From CAMEON01 sp963643175 (GTDB lineage: Bacteria > Bacillota > Clostridia > Oscillospirales > CAG-272): DNA of 64,000 nt. A program made the position numbers and the translations under genes. The first letter of the stretch is position 1. Every line of letters starts with the position of its first letter. Positions 1 to 8,019 of the stretch are shown one piece after another. The notes beneath the pieces are model-generated. The model did not search any database, was not told where the DNA came from, and saw nothing but the letters and a program-made list of their open reading frames with translations. Where the stretch lies: contig CAVIJF010000003.1 in the NCBI GenBank assembly GCA_963643175.1, positions 47,289-111,288 on the forward strand, given 5' to 3'.

Positions 1-69
1 TCCGAGATCGCAATCGCCGATCCTGCTGCTTTCACCGCTCTGTGCGAGCAGGCGAAGGCTGCACTGTAA
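1..69 (+). CDS. rplT: 50S ribosomal protein L20, C-terminal end (partial)
   Basis: The window opens inside a reading frame that encodes 22 residues and ends in TAA at 67-69. The tail PAAFTALCEQAKAAL closely matches the C-terminus of L20, where E. coli has a very similar FTALVEKAKAAL ending. L20 binds 23S rRNA early in large-subunit assembly and represses its own infC-rpmI-rplT operon. The gene is followed by a terminator and then by a SpoU-type rRNA methyltransferase, a neighbour often found after rplT in Clostridia. Only the end is visible, so the call rests on that short match plus context. Confidence 0.85.
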   Translation, partial: SEIAIADPAAFTALCEQAKAAL

Positions 70-80
70 TTCACCTGCAC

Positions 81-115
81 GACAAAACCCGGTGACAGAA
101 AGCCGGGTTTTTGTC
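81..115 (+). terminator. Rho-independent terminator after rplT
   Basis: The arms GACAAAACCCGG (81-92) and CCGGGTTTTTGTC (103-115) pair with one bulged T around a 10-nt loop, and the 3' arm carries a run of five T. It sits 12 nt after the rplT stop and should end the infC-rpmI-rplT transcript. Confidence 0.8.
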
Positions 116-204
116 ATGATGGAGGGGATTTCCGCCGTCTCGCCGCACCGCGCCGTGTGCGCAGTCCGGACAGGACAGCCGGGCGTCCCCGGAAAGGAAC
201 CGAT

Positions 205-1059
205 ATGCCCTTTTGCTTTTCCGAAGCACCCATCACTTCCCGGCAGAACCGGCGCATTGTCGGTCTGTGCAAGCTCGCCGACCGGGGCGAACGCGAGCGC
301 ACGGGGCTGTTCCGCTTTGACGGCGTTAAACTGCTTTGCGAGGCGGTGCGCCGGGCGGTGCCGCTGACGGCTGTCTATGTCCGCGCGGGCAGCGCCCGGC
401 GCGTGGCGGAACGTATGGCGGAGCTGTACGGGCTGGCGCCGGAGGCGCTTGCCTGCCCGGCATATGCCGTGGAGGACGGTCTGTTTGACCGGATTTCCGA
501 AGAAAATGCGCCGGAGGGCGTGATTTGTGCGGCAAAGGCTCTTGACAAACGCCACAAAATGTATACAATAAATGAGAAGGATTTACCGCCTGTCCCGGAC
601 GGACCCGCCGTCCTGCTGGAATCGCTCCGCGATCCGGTGAACGTCGGGGCAATTATCCGCACCGCCGCGGCGCTGGGTGTCGGGTGCCTGATTCTCAGCC
701 GGGACTGCGCCGACATTTACCATCCGCGCACGGTCCGCGCCGCCATGGGGACGCTTTTTTCCATGACAATCCTGCGCGTGGACGACCTTGCCGCCGCGAT
801 AGCGGGTCTGCGCCGCTCCGGACGCCGGGTGTATGCCGCCGCGCTGGACGCGGATGCCGTCCGGCTGGGGACGCTTGCCTTCGGCGCACAGGATTGCGTG
901 GTGATAGGCAACGAGGGGCACGGACTGTCGCCCGCCGTGACAGGCGCCTGCGATGGAACCGTCTATATCCCCATGCAGGGTGGTACGGAATCGCTCAATG
1001 CTTCGGTGGCGGCGGCACTGCTCATGTGGGAGCTGCACCGGGGCGGTCGGGCGGACTGA
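205..1059 (+). CDS. TrmH/SpoU-family RNA 2'-O-methyltransferase
   Basis: This 284-residue protein should methylate a ribose 2'-OH in rRNA using S-adenosylmethionine. An N-terminal SpoU substrate-binding-like region (about residues 1-110) precedes the knotted SPOUT domain. All three SpoU motifs are visible: LRDPVNVGAIIRTA near 142 with the catalytic Asn/Arg, GNEGHGLS near 235, and GGTESLNASVA near 259. I chose the ATG at 205 because GGAAAGGAA lies just upstream; the in-frame ATG at 157 has no comparable ribosome site and would add 16 unlikely residues. The exact rRNA position modified cannot be read from sequence. It follows rplT, as in many Clostridia. Confidence 0.93.
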   Translation: MPFCFSEAPITSRQNRRIVGLCKLADRGERERTGLFRFDGVKLLCEAVRRAVPLTAVYVRAGSARRVAERMAELYGLAPEALACPAYAVEDGLFDRISEENAPEGVICAAKALDKRHKMYTINEKDLPPVPDGPAVLLESLRDPVNVGAIIRTAAALGVGCLILSRDCADIYHPRTVRAAMGTLFSMTILRVDDLAAAIAGLRRSGRRVYAAALDADAVRLGTLAFGAQDCVVIGNEGHGLSPAVTGACDGTVYIPMQGGTESLNASVAAALLMWELHRGGRAD

Positions 1060-1104
1060 ACGGAACAAATCAGCGGTTCCCCGGAACCGAAAGGAGACTG
1101 CGCT

Positions 1105-2445
1105 ATGCCACAGGACAGACTGTTTGATATCTGGTTCGCCCTCCGGGTCGGGATTGCCTGCCGGGAGTTTGCGGCTGTGCTGGATGCCTATGAGTCCACC
1201 TACCAGCTTTTCAACGCCGATGCCGCCGAGCTGGAACAGCTCCCCTGCAGTGAACGCCTGCGGACGGCGCTGGGGGACAGAAGTCTGGATGAGGCGTACC
1301 GCATCAAGAGTTACTGCGAGAAGGCGGGCGTCCGCCTGCTGTTCTGGCGGGATGCGGAGTATCCTGCCAGCCTGCGGACCCTGCTTGACCCGCCCGTCCT
1401 GCTCTACTGCCTCGGCAGACTGCCGGACTTTTCCCGTCGCCTGTGCATCAGCATCGTCGGGACGCGCACCATGAGCGAATACGGTAAGCGCATGGCGTAT
1501 AAAATAGGCTATGAACTGGCGGCAGCTGGTACCGTACCCGTATCGGGCATGGCGCTGGGCTGTGACGGCGTGGCGACAGCCGGCGCACTGGCGGCGGGCG
1601 GACATCCGGTCGCCGTGCTGGGCAGCGGCATTGACATCGTGTATCCGTCCGGGCACCTGACGCTGTACCGGGAACTGACCGCTCAGGGCACCGTTCTGAC
1701 CGAGTACCCGCCCGGAACACCGCCGGAGGGGCGAAACTTCCCCGTGCGCAACCGCATCATCAGCGGACTGTCGCAGGGAACCGTGGTCGTGGAGGCGGAT
1801 GAGCACTCCGGTGCGCTGATTACCGCCCGCACCGCCATCCTGCAGGGGCGGGACATCTTTGCCGTGCCCGGCAATGTCGGGGAGGTCAATTCCTCCGGTA
1901 CCAACGCCCTGCTGCGGGACGGCGCTTCCATGGTGCTGGGGGCGCGGGATATTCTGGACGCCTATGCATTCCTGTACCGCGACAATCTCAACTGGGTGGG
2001 GCTGACCCGCGCAGAGCAGTCCTCCGAGCCGGATGACGGCGTTCTGCGGCGGTATGACATCCAGACCCGCACCGTGTCCTCCCGCGATTCCGGGACGCGC
2101 CGGGACGGCGCCAACCGTCCGATGCGGCGCAGTCCGGCACCGCCGCCGGCGGCGCAGACCGGGCATCCGACTCCCCCGCCGGAGCCTCCGGTGCGGGAGC
2201 AGGAACCGGCGCCGGACAGCACCCGCACACCCGTGACGGACAGCGACCGTTCCGGCAGGGTGCTGGAATCGCTGAGCGAAACACAGCGCGCCGTGTTCCT
2301 CGCCATGCCGCTGGATCACGCTGTTCCGGTGGACGCGCTGATGCGGGAGGGATTCTCCATGGGGGATGTCCTTGCCGCCATGACCGTGCTGGAAATCAAG
2401 GGACTTATCACCTCCCTGCCCGGCGGTCTGTACGCGCGCCGCTGA
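1105..2445 (+). CDS. dprA: DNA processing protein DprA
   Basis: DprA (DprA/Smf) loads RecA on incoming single-stranded DNA during transformation and is also conserved in bacteria not known to be competent. The 446-residue protein has an N-terminal helical region, a Rossmann-like core starting at SIVGTRTMSEYG (about residue 115) and continuing through GMALGCDGVA and FPVRNRIISGLS, a Pro/Ala-rich linker of about 65 residues (roughly 310-375), and a C-terminal winged helix. The linker is longer than in most family members. The start has AAAGGAG 10 nt upstream. It precedes topA, a common Firmicutes arrangement (dprA-topA-trmFO). Confidence 0.95.
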   Translation: MPQDRLFDIWFALRVGIACREFAAVLDAYESTYQLFNADAAELEQLPCSERLRTALGDRSLDEAYRIKSYCEKAGVRLLFWRDAEYPASLRTLLDPPVLLYCLGRLPDFSRRLCISIVGTRTMSEYGKRMAYKIGYELAAAGTVPVSGMALGCDGVATAGALAAGGHPVAVLGSGIDIVYPSGHLTLYRELTAQGTVLTEYPPGTPPEGRNFPVRNRIISGLSQGTVVVEADEHSGALITARTAILQGRDIFAVPGNVGEVNSSGTNALLRDGASMVLGARDILDAYAFLYRDNLNWVGLTRAEQSSEPDDGVLRRYDIQTRTVSSRDSGTRRDGANRPMRRSPAPPPAAQTGHPTPPPEPPVREQEPAPDSTRTPVTDSDRSGRVLESLSETQRAVFLAMPLDHAVPVDALMREGFSMGDVLAAMTVLEIKGLITSLPGGLYARR

Positions 2446-2529
2446 AACCCGCAGAACAGCAGCAACCGCAGCAATTTCTTCCCGAGAGGGAATATACCTC
2501 ATAGATACAGATACACGAAAGGAAACCGT

Positions 2530-4830
2530 ATGGCAAATCTGGTTATCGTGGAGTCGCCCTCCAAGGCGAGCACCATCAAGGGCTATCTCGGCTCCAACTA
2601 CAAGGTGGTGGCTTCGGTGGGTCACGTCCGGGATCTTCCCAAAAGCACCCTCGGCGTTGACATCGAGAATCATTTTCAGGCACATTATATCAACATCCGC
2701 GGCAAGGGCGACCTCATCAAGGAGATACGCAAGGAAGCCAAAGCCGCGAACAAGGTTTTCCTTGCGACCGACCCGGACCGCGAGGGAGAGGCTATCTCGT
2801 GGCATCTTGCGAACGCACTGGGCATCCCGGTGGAGCAGGTACAGCGCGTGACCTTCAACGAAATTACCAAGTCTGTGGTCAAGGCGTCCATCAGGCAGCC
2901 CCGTCCGCTGGATATGAATCTGGTCAACGCCCAGCAGACCCGCCGCATTCTGGACCGTATCGTGGGCTACAAGCTGTCCCCGTACCTGTGGAAAACCGTG
3001 CGGAGCGGACTGTCCGCCGGACGTGTGCAGTCGGTGGCGACCAAGCTGATTGTGGACAGGGAGAACGAAATCCGCGCCTTTGTGCCGGAGGAGTACTGGA
3101 CGGTGGACGCGGTTCTGCTGTGCGCCGACGGAAAATCCGTCCGGGTGCGCTTTGTCGGCAACCGGGAGGGCAAGGTGCGTCTGACTTGCGAGGCAGACGC
3201 CCGGCGCGTTGTGGACGATGTGACCGGCGGCACCTTCTCGGTGGCGTCCGTCAAGCGGGCGACCCGCCGGAAGAATCCGCCCCCGCCCTTCACCACCTCC
3301 ACTATGCAGCAGGAGGCGTCCCGCAAGCTGAACTTCCAGTCCTCCCGCGTCATGCGCGTGGCGCAGGAGCTGTATGAAGGCGTCAATATCGGCGCGGAGC
3401 TGGGCGGCACGCAGGGTCTGATTACCTATATGCGTACCGATTCACTGCGCGTTTCCTCGGAGGCGCAGACCGCCGCCGCCGAGCTGATACGCGGCAGGTA
3501 CGGGGAGCGCTACTGCCCCGAGACGCCCCGCGTATACAAGGCGCGCGCCGGCGCACAGGACGCGCACGAGGCTATCCGCCCGGCGCGGGTGGAGCTTGAC
3601 CCCGCCACCGTGCGCAAGTCACTGACGCCTGACCAGTACCGGCTGTACAAGCTGATCTGGGAGCGCTTTGTCGCCAGCCAGATGGAATCCGCCGAGCTGG
3701 AAACGCTGACGGTCGATCTGGAGTGCGGTGGCTGGGTGTTCCGCGCGAGCGGGTATACCGTGACCTTCCCCGGCTACATGGCGGTCTATGAGGAGGCCGC
3801 CGATGACGGACAGCGCAGCCGCCGGGCGGACGACCCGGAGGAGCAGCGCGACCTACGCATTCCGCCCCTGCACGAGGGGGAGAAACTGCCCTGCACGGCG
3901 GTCGAACCGGGCAGGCACTTCACGGAGCCGCCCCCGCGCTACACGGAGGGTTCCTTCATCAAACTGCTGGAGGAAAAGGGAATCGGGCGTCCGAGTACCT
4001 TTGCCACCATCGTGTCCACCATCACGACGCGCGGCTATGTCAAGCGTGAGGGCAAGGCACTGGTGCCGACCCAGCTGGGCGAGGTGACGAACGACATTAT
4101 GCTCCGGAACTTTGCCACCATCGTGGACGAGCATTTTACCGCCCGCATGGAGAGCGACCTGGACGGCATCGAGGAAGGCAAGGAGAGCATGGAGGACGTG
4201 CTGAGCCGCTTCTGGGGCGGCTTTGAGAAGCAGCTGGAGCAGGCGGAGCAGCAGATAGGCTCTGTCAGCGTTTCCCTGCCGGTCGAGGAGACGGACTTTA
4301 TCTGCGACAAGTGCGGTAGTCGCATGATTGTGAAGAACGGGCGCTTCGGCAAATTTGCCGCCTGCCCGAACTACCCGACCTGCAAGTCCACCCGCCCGCT
4401 GACCGATCCGGTCAAGAATCCCGCCGAGGCGGTGCCGACCGGCATGAAGTGCGAGCTGTGCGGCGCGGATATGGTGCTGCGTTCAGGGCGCTACGGTTCC
4501 TTCTATGCCTGCTCGCACTACCCGGAGTGTAAGTTCACCAAGCAGAAAACCAAGGAAATCGGCGTGCCGTGCCCCAAGTGCGGCGGGCAGATTGTGATGA
4601 AGAACGGACGCAACCGGGCAGTGTTCTACTCCTGCGACAATTACCCCAAGTGCGATTTCTCCTCGTGGGATATGCCGACCAACGAGAAATGCCCGCAGTG
4701 CAGCGGGATGCTGTTCCGCAAGAAGGGCAAGCCCCTGCTGGTCTGTCATACCGAGGGATGCGGATACTCGCGCCCGTATGAGCCGGAGGACGCGCCGTCC
4801 GCTCCGGAGAGCGGTACGGGTGAGGTGTGA
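2530..4830 (+). CDS. topA: DNA topoisomerase I
   Basis: Type IA topoisomerase that relaxes negative supercoils by single-strand passage. The 766-residue protein starts with the TOPRIM motif VIVESPSKASTIKGYLG; the acidic DPDREGEAISWH motif follows, and the active-site tyrosine lies in ITYMRTDS (Tyr300). The C-terminus holds four CxxC...C zinc ribbons from about residue 590 (CDKCGSRMI, CELCGADM, CPKCGGQI, CPQCSGML). The ribosome site is GAAAGGAAA before ATG 2530. It lies between dprA and trmFO, and its stop is 2 nt from the preferred trmFO start. Confidence 0.98.
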   Translation: MANLVIVESPSKASTIKGYLGSNYKVVASVGHVRDLPKSTLGVDIENHFQAHYINIRGKGDLIKEIRKEAKAANKVFLATDPDREGEAISWHLANALGIPVEQVQRVTFNEITKSVVKASIRQPRPLDMNLVNAQQTRRILDRIVGYKLSPYLWKTVRSGLSAGRVQSVATKLIVDRENEIRAFVPEEYWTVDAVLLCADGKSVRVRFVGNREGKVRLTCEADARRVVDDVTGGTFSVASVKRATRRKNPPPPFTTSTMQQEASRKLNFQSSRVMRVAQELYEGVNIGAELGGTQGLITYMRTDSLRVSSEAQTAAAELIRGRYGERYCPETPRVYKARAGAQDAHEAIRPARVELDPATVRKSLTPDQYRLYKLIWERFVASQMESAELETLTVDLECGGWVFRASGYTVTFPGYMAVYEEAADDGQRSRRADDPEEQRDLRIPPLHEGEKLPCTAVEPGRHFTEPPPRYTEGSFIKLLEEKGIGRPSTFATIVSTITTRGYVKREGKALVPTQLGEVTNDIMLRNFATIVDEHFTARMESDLDGIEEGKESMEDVLSRFWGGFEKQLEQAEQQIGSVSVSLPVEETDFICDKCGSRMIVKNGRFGKFAACPNYPTCKSTRPLTDPVKNPAEAVPTGMKCELCGADMVLRSGRYGSFYACSHYPECKFTKQKTKEIGVPCPKCGGQIVMKNGRNRAVFYSCDNYPKCDFSSWDMPTNEKCPQCSGMLFRKKGKPLLVCHTEGCGYSRPYEPEDAPSAPESGTGEV

Positions 4831-4832
4831 GT

Positions 4833-6170
4833 ATGCCGACTATCCACGTATACGGCGCCGGGCTTGCCGGTTCCGAGGCGGCATGGCAGGCGGCGCGGCA
4901 GGGCGTTGACGTTGTTCTGCACGAGATGAAGCCGCATAAGATGACGCCTGCCCACCACAGCGAGGGCTTTGCCGAGCTGGTCTGCTCCAATTCGCTGCGC
5001 TCCGACCGGCTGAGCAACGCCGTCGGACTGCTCAAGGAGGAGCTTACCCGGATGGGCTCGCTCATCATGGAGGCGGCACGCGCCACGCAGGTTGCCGCCG
5101 GTTCGGCGCTGGCGGTGGACCGGGACAGATTCTCGGCGTATATCACGGATAAAATCCGCAGTCACCCCCGCATTACGGTCGTGGAGGAGGAGGTGTCCGG
5201 CATTCCGGACGGGCAGATTACCGTCGTGGCGACGGGACCGCTGACCTCCGACCCGATGGCGGCGTATATCCGGGAGCACTTTGCCGGCGACGGACTGCAT
5301 TTCTTTGACGCGGTGGCACCCATCGTGGACGCCTCCACCATCAACATGGACATTGCCTTTTTCGCGTCCCGCTACAACAAGGGGGACGCGGACTATATCA
5401 ACTGCCCCATGACCCGTGAGCAGTATGACGTGTTCTATCAGGCGCTGATCGGCGCCGAGGAGGCACCGCTCAAGGAGTTCGACCGGAACCTGCAGAAGGA
5501 ACTGAAGGTGTTTGAGGGCTGTATGCCGGTCGAGGTCATGGCAAAGCGCGGGTACGATACGCTCTGCTACGGTCCGCTCAAGCCTGTGGGACTGACCGAC
5601 CCGCGCACGGGCACTCATTCCTTCGCTGTGGTGCAGCTGCGGCGGGAGAATCAGGCTGGCACCATGTACAATCTGGTCGGGTTCCAGACCCACCTGACAT
5701 TTCCGGAACAGCGGCGTGTGTTCCGCCTGATACCCGGACTGGAGAACGCGGAATTTCTCCGCTACGGCGTCATGCACCGCAACACCTACCTTCCCTCGCC
5801 GGATATGCTGGAGCCGGATTATTCCGTGCGGACGGCGCCGCAGGTATACTTTGCCGGGCAGATGACCGGTGTGGAGGGATACATTGAGTCCACCGGCTCC
5901 GGTTTTGTGGCAGGTTTCAACGCCGCCCGCCGTGCCCGGGGCATGGAACCGGTCATTTTCCCGACCGTCACCATGTTGGGCGCTATGGCAAACTATGTCA
6001 GCCGGGGCGGGATGGGGGATTTTGCCCCCATGAATGCCAACTTCGGCATCGTGCCCCTGCCGGAGAAGAAAATCCGAGGCGGCAAGCTGGTGCGCAACGA
6101 AGCATTGGCGGCGCGTTCGCTGGCATGGATTGACGCCTTCACGGCGGGGCAGGAAACGCCGGCGCCCTGA
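4833..6170 (+). CDS. trmFO: Methylenetetrahydrofolate-tRNA-(uracil-5-)-methyltransferase
   Basis: TrmFO makes m5U54 in the tRNA T-loop, using methylenetetrahydrofolate as carbon donor and FADH2 as reductant. The 445-residue protein has an N-terminal FAD site (GAGLAGSEAAW), the conserved CSNSLRSD segment with the first catalytic cysteine, and the C-terminal GQMTGVEGYIESTGSG and SRGGMGDFAPMNANFG motifs. I prefer ATG 4833, with GGGTGAGG upstream; an in-frame GTG at 4827 would overlap the topA stop and add two residues. Its position directly after topA is typical of Firmicutes and suggests one transcript. Confidence 0.97.
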   Translation: MPTIHVYGAGLAGSEAAWQAARQGVDVVLHEMKPHKMTPAHHSEGFAELVCSNSLRSDRLSNAVGLLKEELTRMGSLIMEAARATQVAAGSALAVDRDRFSAYITDKIRSHPRITVVEEEVSGIPDGQITVVATGPLTSDPMAAYIREHFAGDGLHFFDAVAPIVDASTINMDIAFFASRYNKGDADYINCPMTREQYDVFYQALIGAEEAPLKEFDRNLQKELKVFEGCMPVEVMAKRGYDTLCYGPLKPVGLTDPRTGTHSFAVVQLRRENQAGTMYNLVGFQTHLTFPEQRRVFRLIPGLENAEFLRYGVMHRNTYLPSPDMLEPDYSVRTAPQVYFAGQMTGVEGYIESTGSGFVAGFNAARRARGMEPVIFPTVTMLGAMANYVSRGGMGDFAPMNANFGIVPLPEKKIRGGKLVRNEALAARSLAWIDAFTAGQETPAP

Positions 6171-6197
6171 CCCCGCGGTCAGAGAAAAGGAGTCTGT

Positions 6198-7214
6198 ATG
6201 CAACAGAAAAGAATCATTGTGGACTGCATGGGCGGTGACCGCGCGCCCGGGGAGATGCTGGCAGGCACCGTTGCCGCCAAAGCCGCGCTGGGCGGGGAAT
6301 ACCTGCTGGTCGGCGTCCGGTCGGAGATGGAAGCCGCTGCCCGCGCCCGCGGCATTGACCTGTCCGCGTTTGCCCTGCGCGATGCGGAATCTGTCGTCGG
6401 GATGGAGGACGACCCCATGTGCGTCCTGCACGCCAAAAAGAACTCGTCCATGTCGGTCGCACTGCGCGCCTTGCGGGACGGGGAGGGGGACGCCGTGGTC
6501 AGCACCGGCAACACCGGTGCGCTGTTCACCGGCGCCAGCCTTATTGTCCGGCGGATGCAGGGCGTACACCGCGCCGCCATTGCCACGGTGCTGGCATTCG
6601 AGAAGCCTATCCTGCTGCTGGACTCCGGCGCCAACGTGACGGTACAGCCGGATTTCCTGCCGCAGTTTGCCGTCATGGGCTCGGCGTACATGAAGGGACT
6701 GTTCGGTCTGGAGGCACCCCGCGTCGGTCTGCTGAACAACGGCGCCGAGGCGTGCAAGGGCACCCCCACGCAGACGGAGGCGTACCGCCTGCTGTCCGCC
6801 ATGCCCGGCATTCATTTTGTCGGGAATGTGGAACCGAACGCTCTGCCGTTCAATGTCTGCGATGTCGCGGTGGCGGACGGCTTCACGGGCAATATATGCC
6901 TGAAGGCGTATGAGGGCGTGAGCCGGTTCATCCTGCACGGGCTGAAGGATATATTCATGACCAACGCGCTGACAAAGCTGTCCGCGCTGGGTATAAAGAA
7001 GCCGCTGGCGCAGTTCCGCAAGAAGGTGGATACCGCCGAGTACGGCGGCAGTCCCATTCTGGGACTGTGCAAGCCAGTCATCAAGGCGCACGGTTCCAGC
7101 GACGCGCGCGCCTTTGCCAACGCCATCCGGCAGGCGACCCGCCTTTGCGAGTCCGGCGTGCTGGACGGACTGGAGGCGGAGATAGCCGCCGGTGTCGCGG
7201 CGGACGGGGAATAG
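6198..7214 (+). CDS. plsX: Phosphate acyltransferase PlsX
   Basis: PlsX converts acyl-ACP to acyl-phosphate, the first step of phosphatidate synthesis with PlsY. The 338-residue protein begins with the family motif VDCMGGDRAPGEML and contains STGNTGALFTGAS and LLNNGAEACKGT. It is peripheral to the inner membrane. AAAAGGAG lies 8 nt before the ATG. It is followed at 42 nt by rnc; the acpP gene often found between plsX and rnc in Firmicutes is absent here. Confidence 0.97.
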   Translation: MQQKRIIVDCMGGDRAPGEMLAGTVAAKAALGGEYLLVGVRSEMEAAARARGIDLSAFALRDAESVVGMEDDPMCVLHAKKNSSMSVALRALRDGEGDAVVSTGNTGALFTGASLIVRRMQGVHRAAIATVLAFEKPILLLDSGANVTVQPDFLPQFAVMGSAYMKGLFGLEAPRVGLLNNGAEACKGTPTQTEAYRLLSAMPGIHFVGNVEPNALPFNVCDVAVADGFTGNICLKAYEGVSRFILHGLKDIFMTNALTKLSALGIKKPLAQFRKKVDTAEYGGSPILGLCKPVIKAHGSSDARAFANAIRQATRLCESGVLDGLEAEIAAGVAADGE

Positions 7215-7256
7215 ACGGTAAAAACAACGGATGTACGGAAAGGAAGGGAATCAGCC

Positions 7257-8006
7257 ATGGGGCATGAAAGGGAACGCACTGTACCGATAGACGCAGACTG
7301 TCTTTCGGCATTGGAGAGCCGCATCGGCTACCGCTTCCGCGACCGGGGACTGCTGTGCCGGGCGCTGACGCACTCCTCCTATTCCAACGAAACGGGACAG
7401 CGCAACCATCACCTTCTGTGCAACGAGCGGCTGGAATTTCTGGGCGATTCGGTGCTGTCGCTGGTGGTCAGCGAGTATCTGTTCACGACATACCGCGAGC
7501 TGCCGGAGGGCGATCTGACCTGCCTGCGCAAGGATGTGGTCTGTGCGGACGCACTGGCGCGGTACGCCCGGCAGATTGACCTCGGCAGCTGTCTGCTGCT
7601 GGGCATAGGCGAGGAAAAGACCGGCGGCAGGGACAAGGTGAACATTCTGGCGGATGCCTTTGAGGCACTGCTGGCTGCCATGTTTGAGGACGCGGGGCGC
7701 GGCGGGGATGCCAAGGACGTCATAGCCGCGTTTCTGCTCCCTTTCGTGCGGCGCGATCTGCGGGAACTGGAGAGCCGGGGCGGGGACGGAGACTACAAGA
7801 CCCCCCTGCAGCAGCTGATTCAGCAGACCGAGGGGGATGTGCTGGAGTACGTCCTGATCCGCGAGGAAGGACCCGACCATATGAAGACCTTCGAGGTGGA
7901 GGCACGGCTGAACTCCAATGTCATCGGACGCGGGGTGGGTCGTTCCAAGCGCAAGGCGGAGCAGGCGGCGGCGCGGGACGCGCTGAACCTGTTCGGAGTA
8001 AAGTAA
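7257..8006 (+). CDS. rnc: Ribonuclease III
   Basis: Double-strand-specific endoribonuclease that processes rRNA precursors and structured mRNAs. The 249-residue protein carries the signature NERLEFLGDSVLSLVV with the catalytic Glu and Asp residues, a second acidic patch (ILADAFEALLAAM), and a C-terminal double-stranded-RNA-binding domain from about residue 180 (GDYKTPLQQLIQQ through SKRKAEQAAARDAL). GGAAAGGAAGGG lies before the start. It is the second gene of plsX-rnc-smc-ftsY. Confidence 0.97.
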   Translation: MGHERERTVPIDADCLSALESRIGYRFRDRGLLCRALTHSSYSNETGQRNHHLLCNERLEFLGDSVLSLVVSEYLFTTYRELPEGDLTCLRKDVVCADALARYARQIDLGSCLLLGIGEEKTGGRDKVNILADAFEALLAAMFEDAGRGGDAKDVIAAFLLPFVRRDLRELESRGGDGDYKTPLQQLIQQTEGDVLEYVLIREEGPDHMKTFEVEARLNSNVIGRGVGRSKRKAEQAAARDALNLFGVK

Positions 8007-8019
8007 AAGGAGACCGCGT

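Noticed and set aside
583..2805. A 740-codon minus-strand frame across the rRNA methyltransferase, dprA and topA
   Set aside because: It spans three well-supported genes and has no family-like motif.
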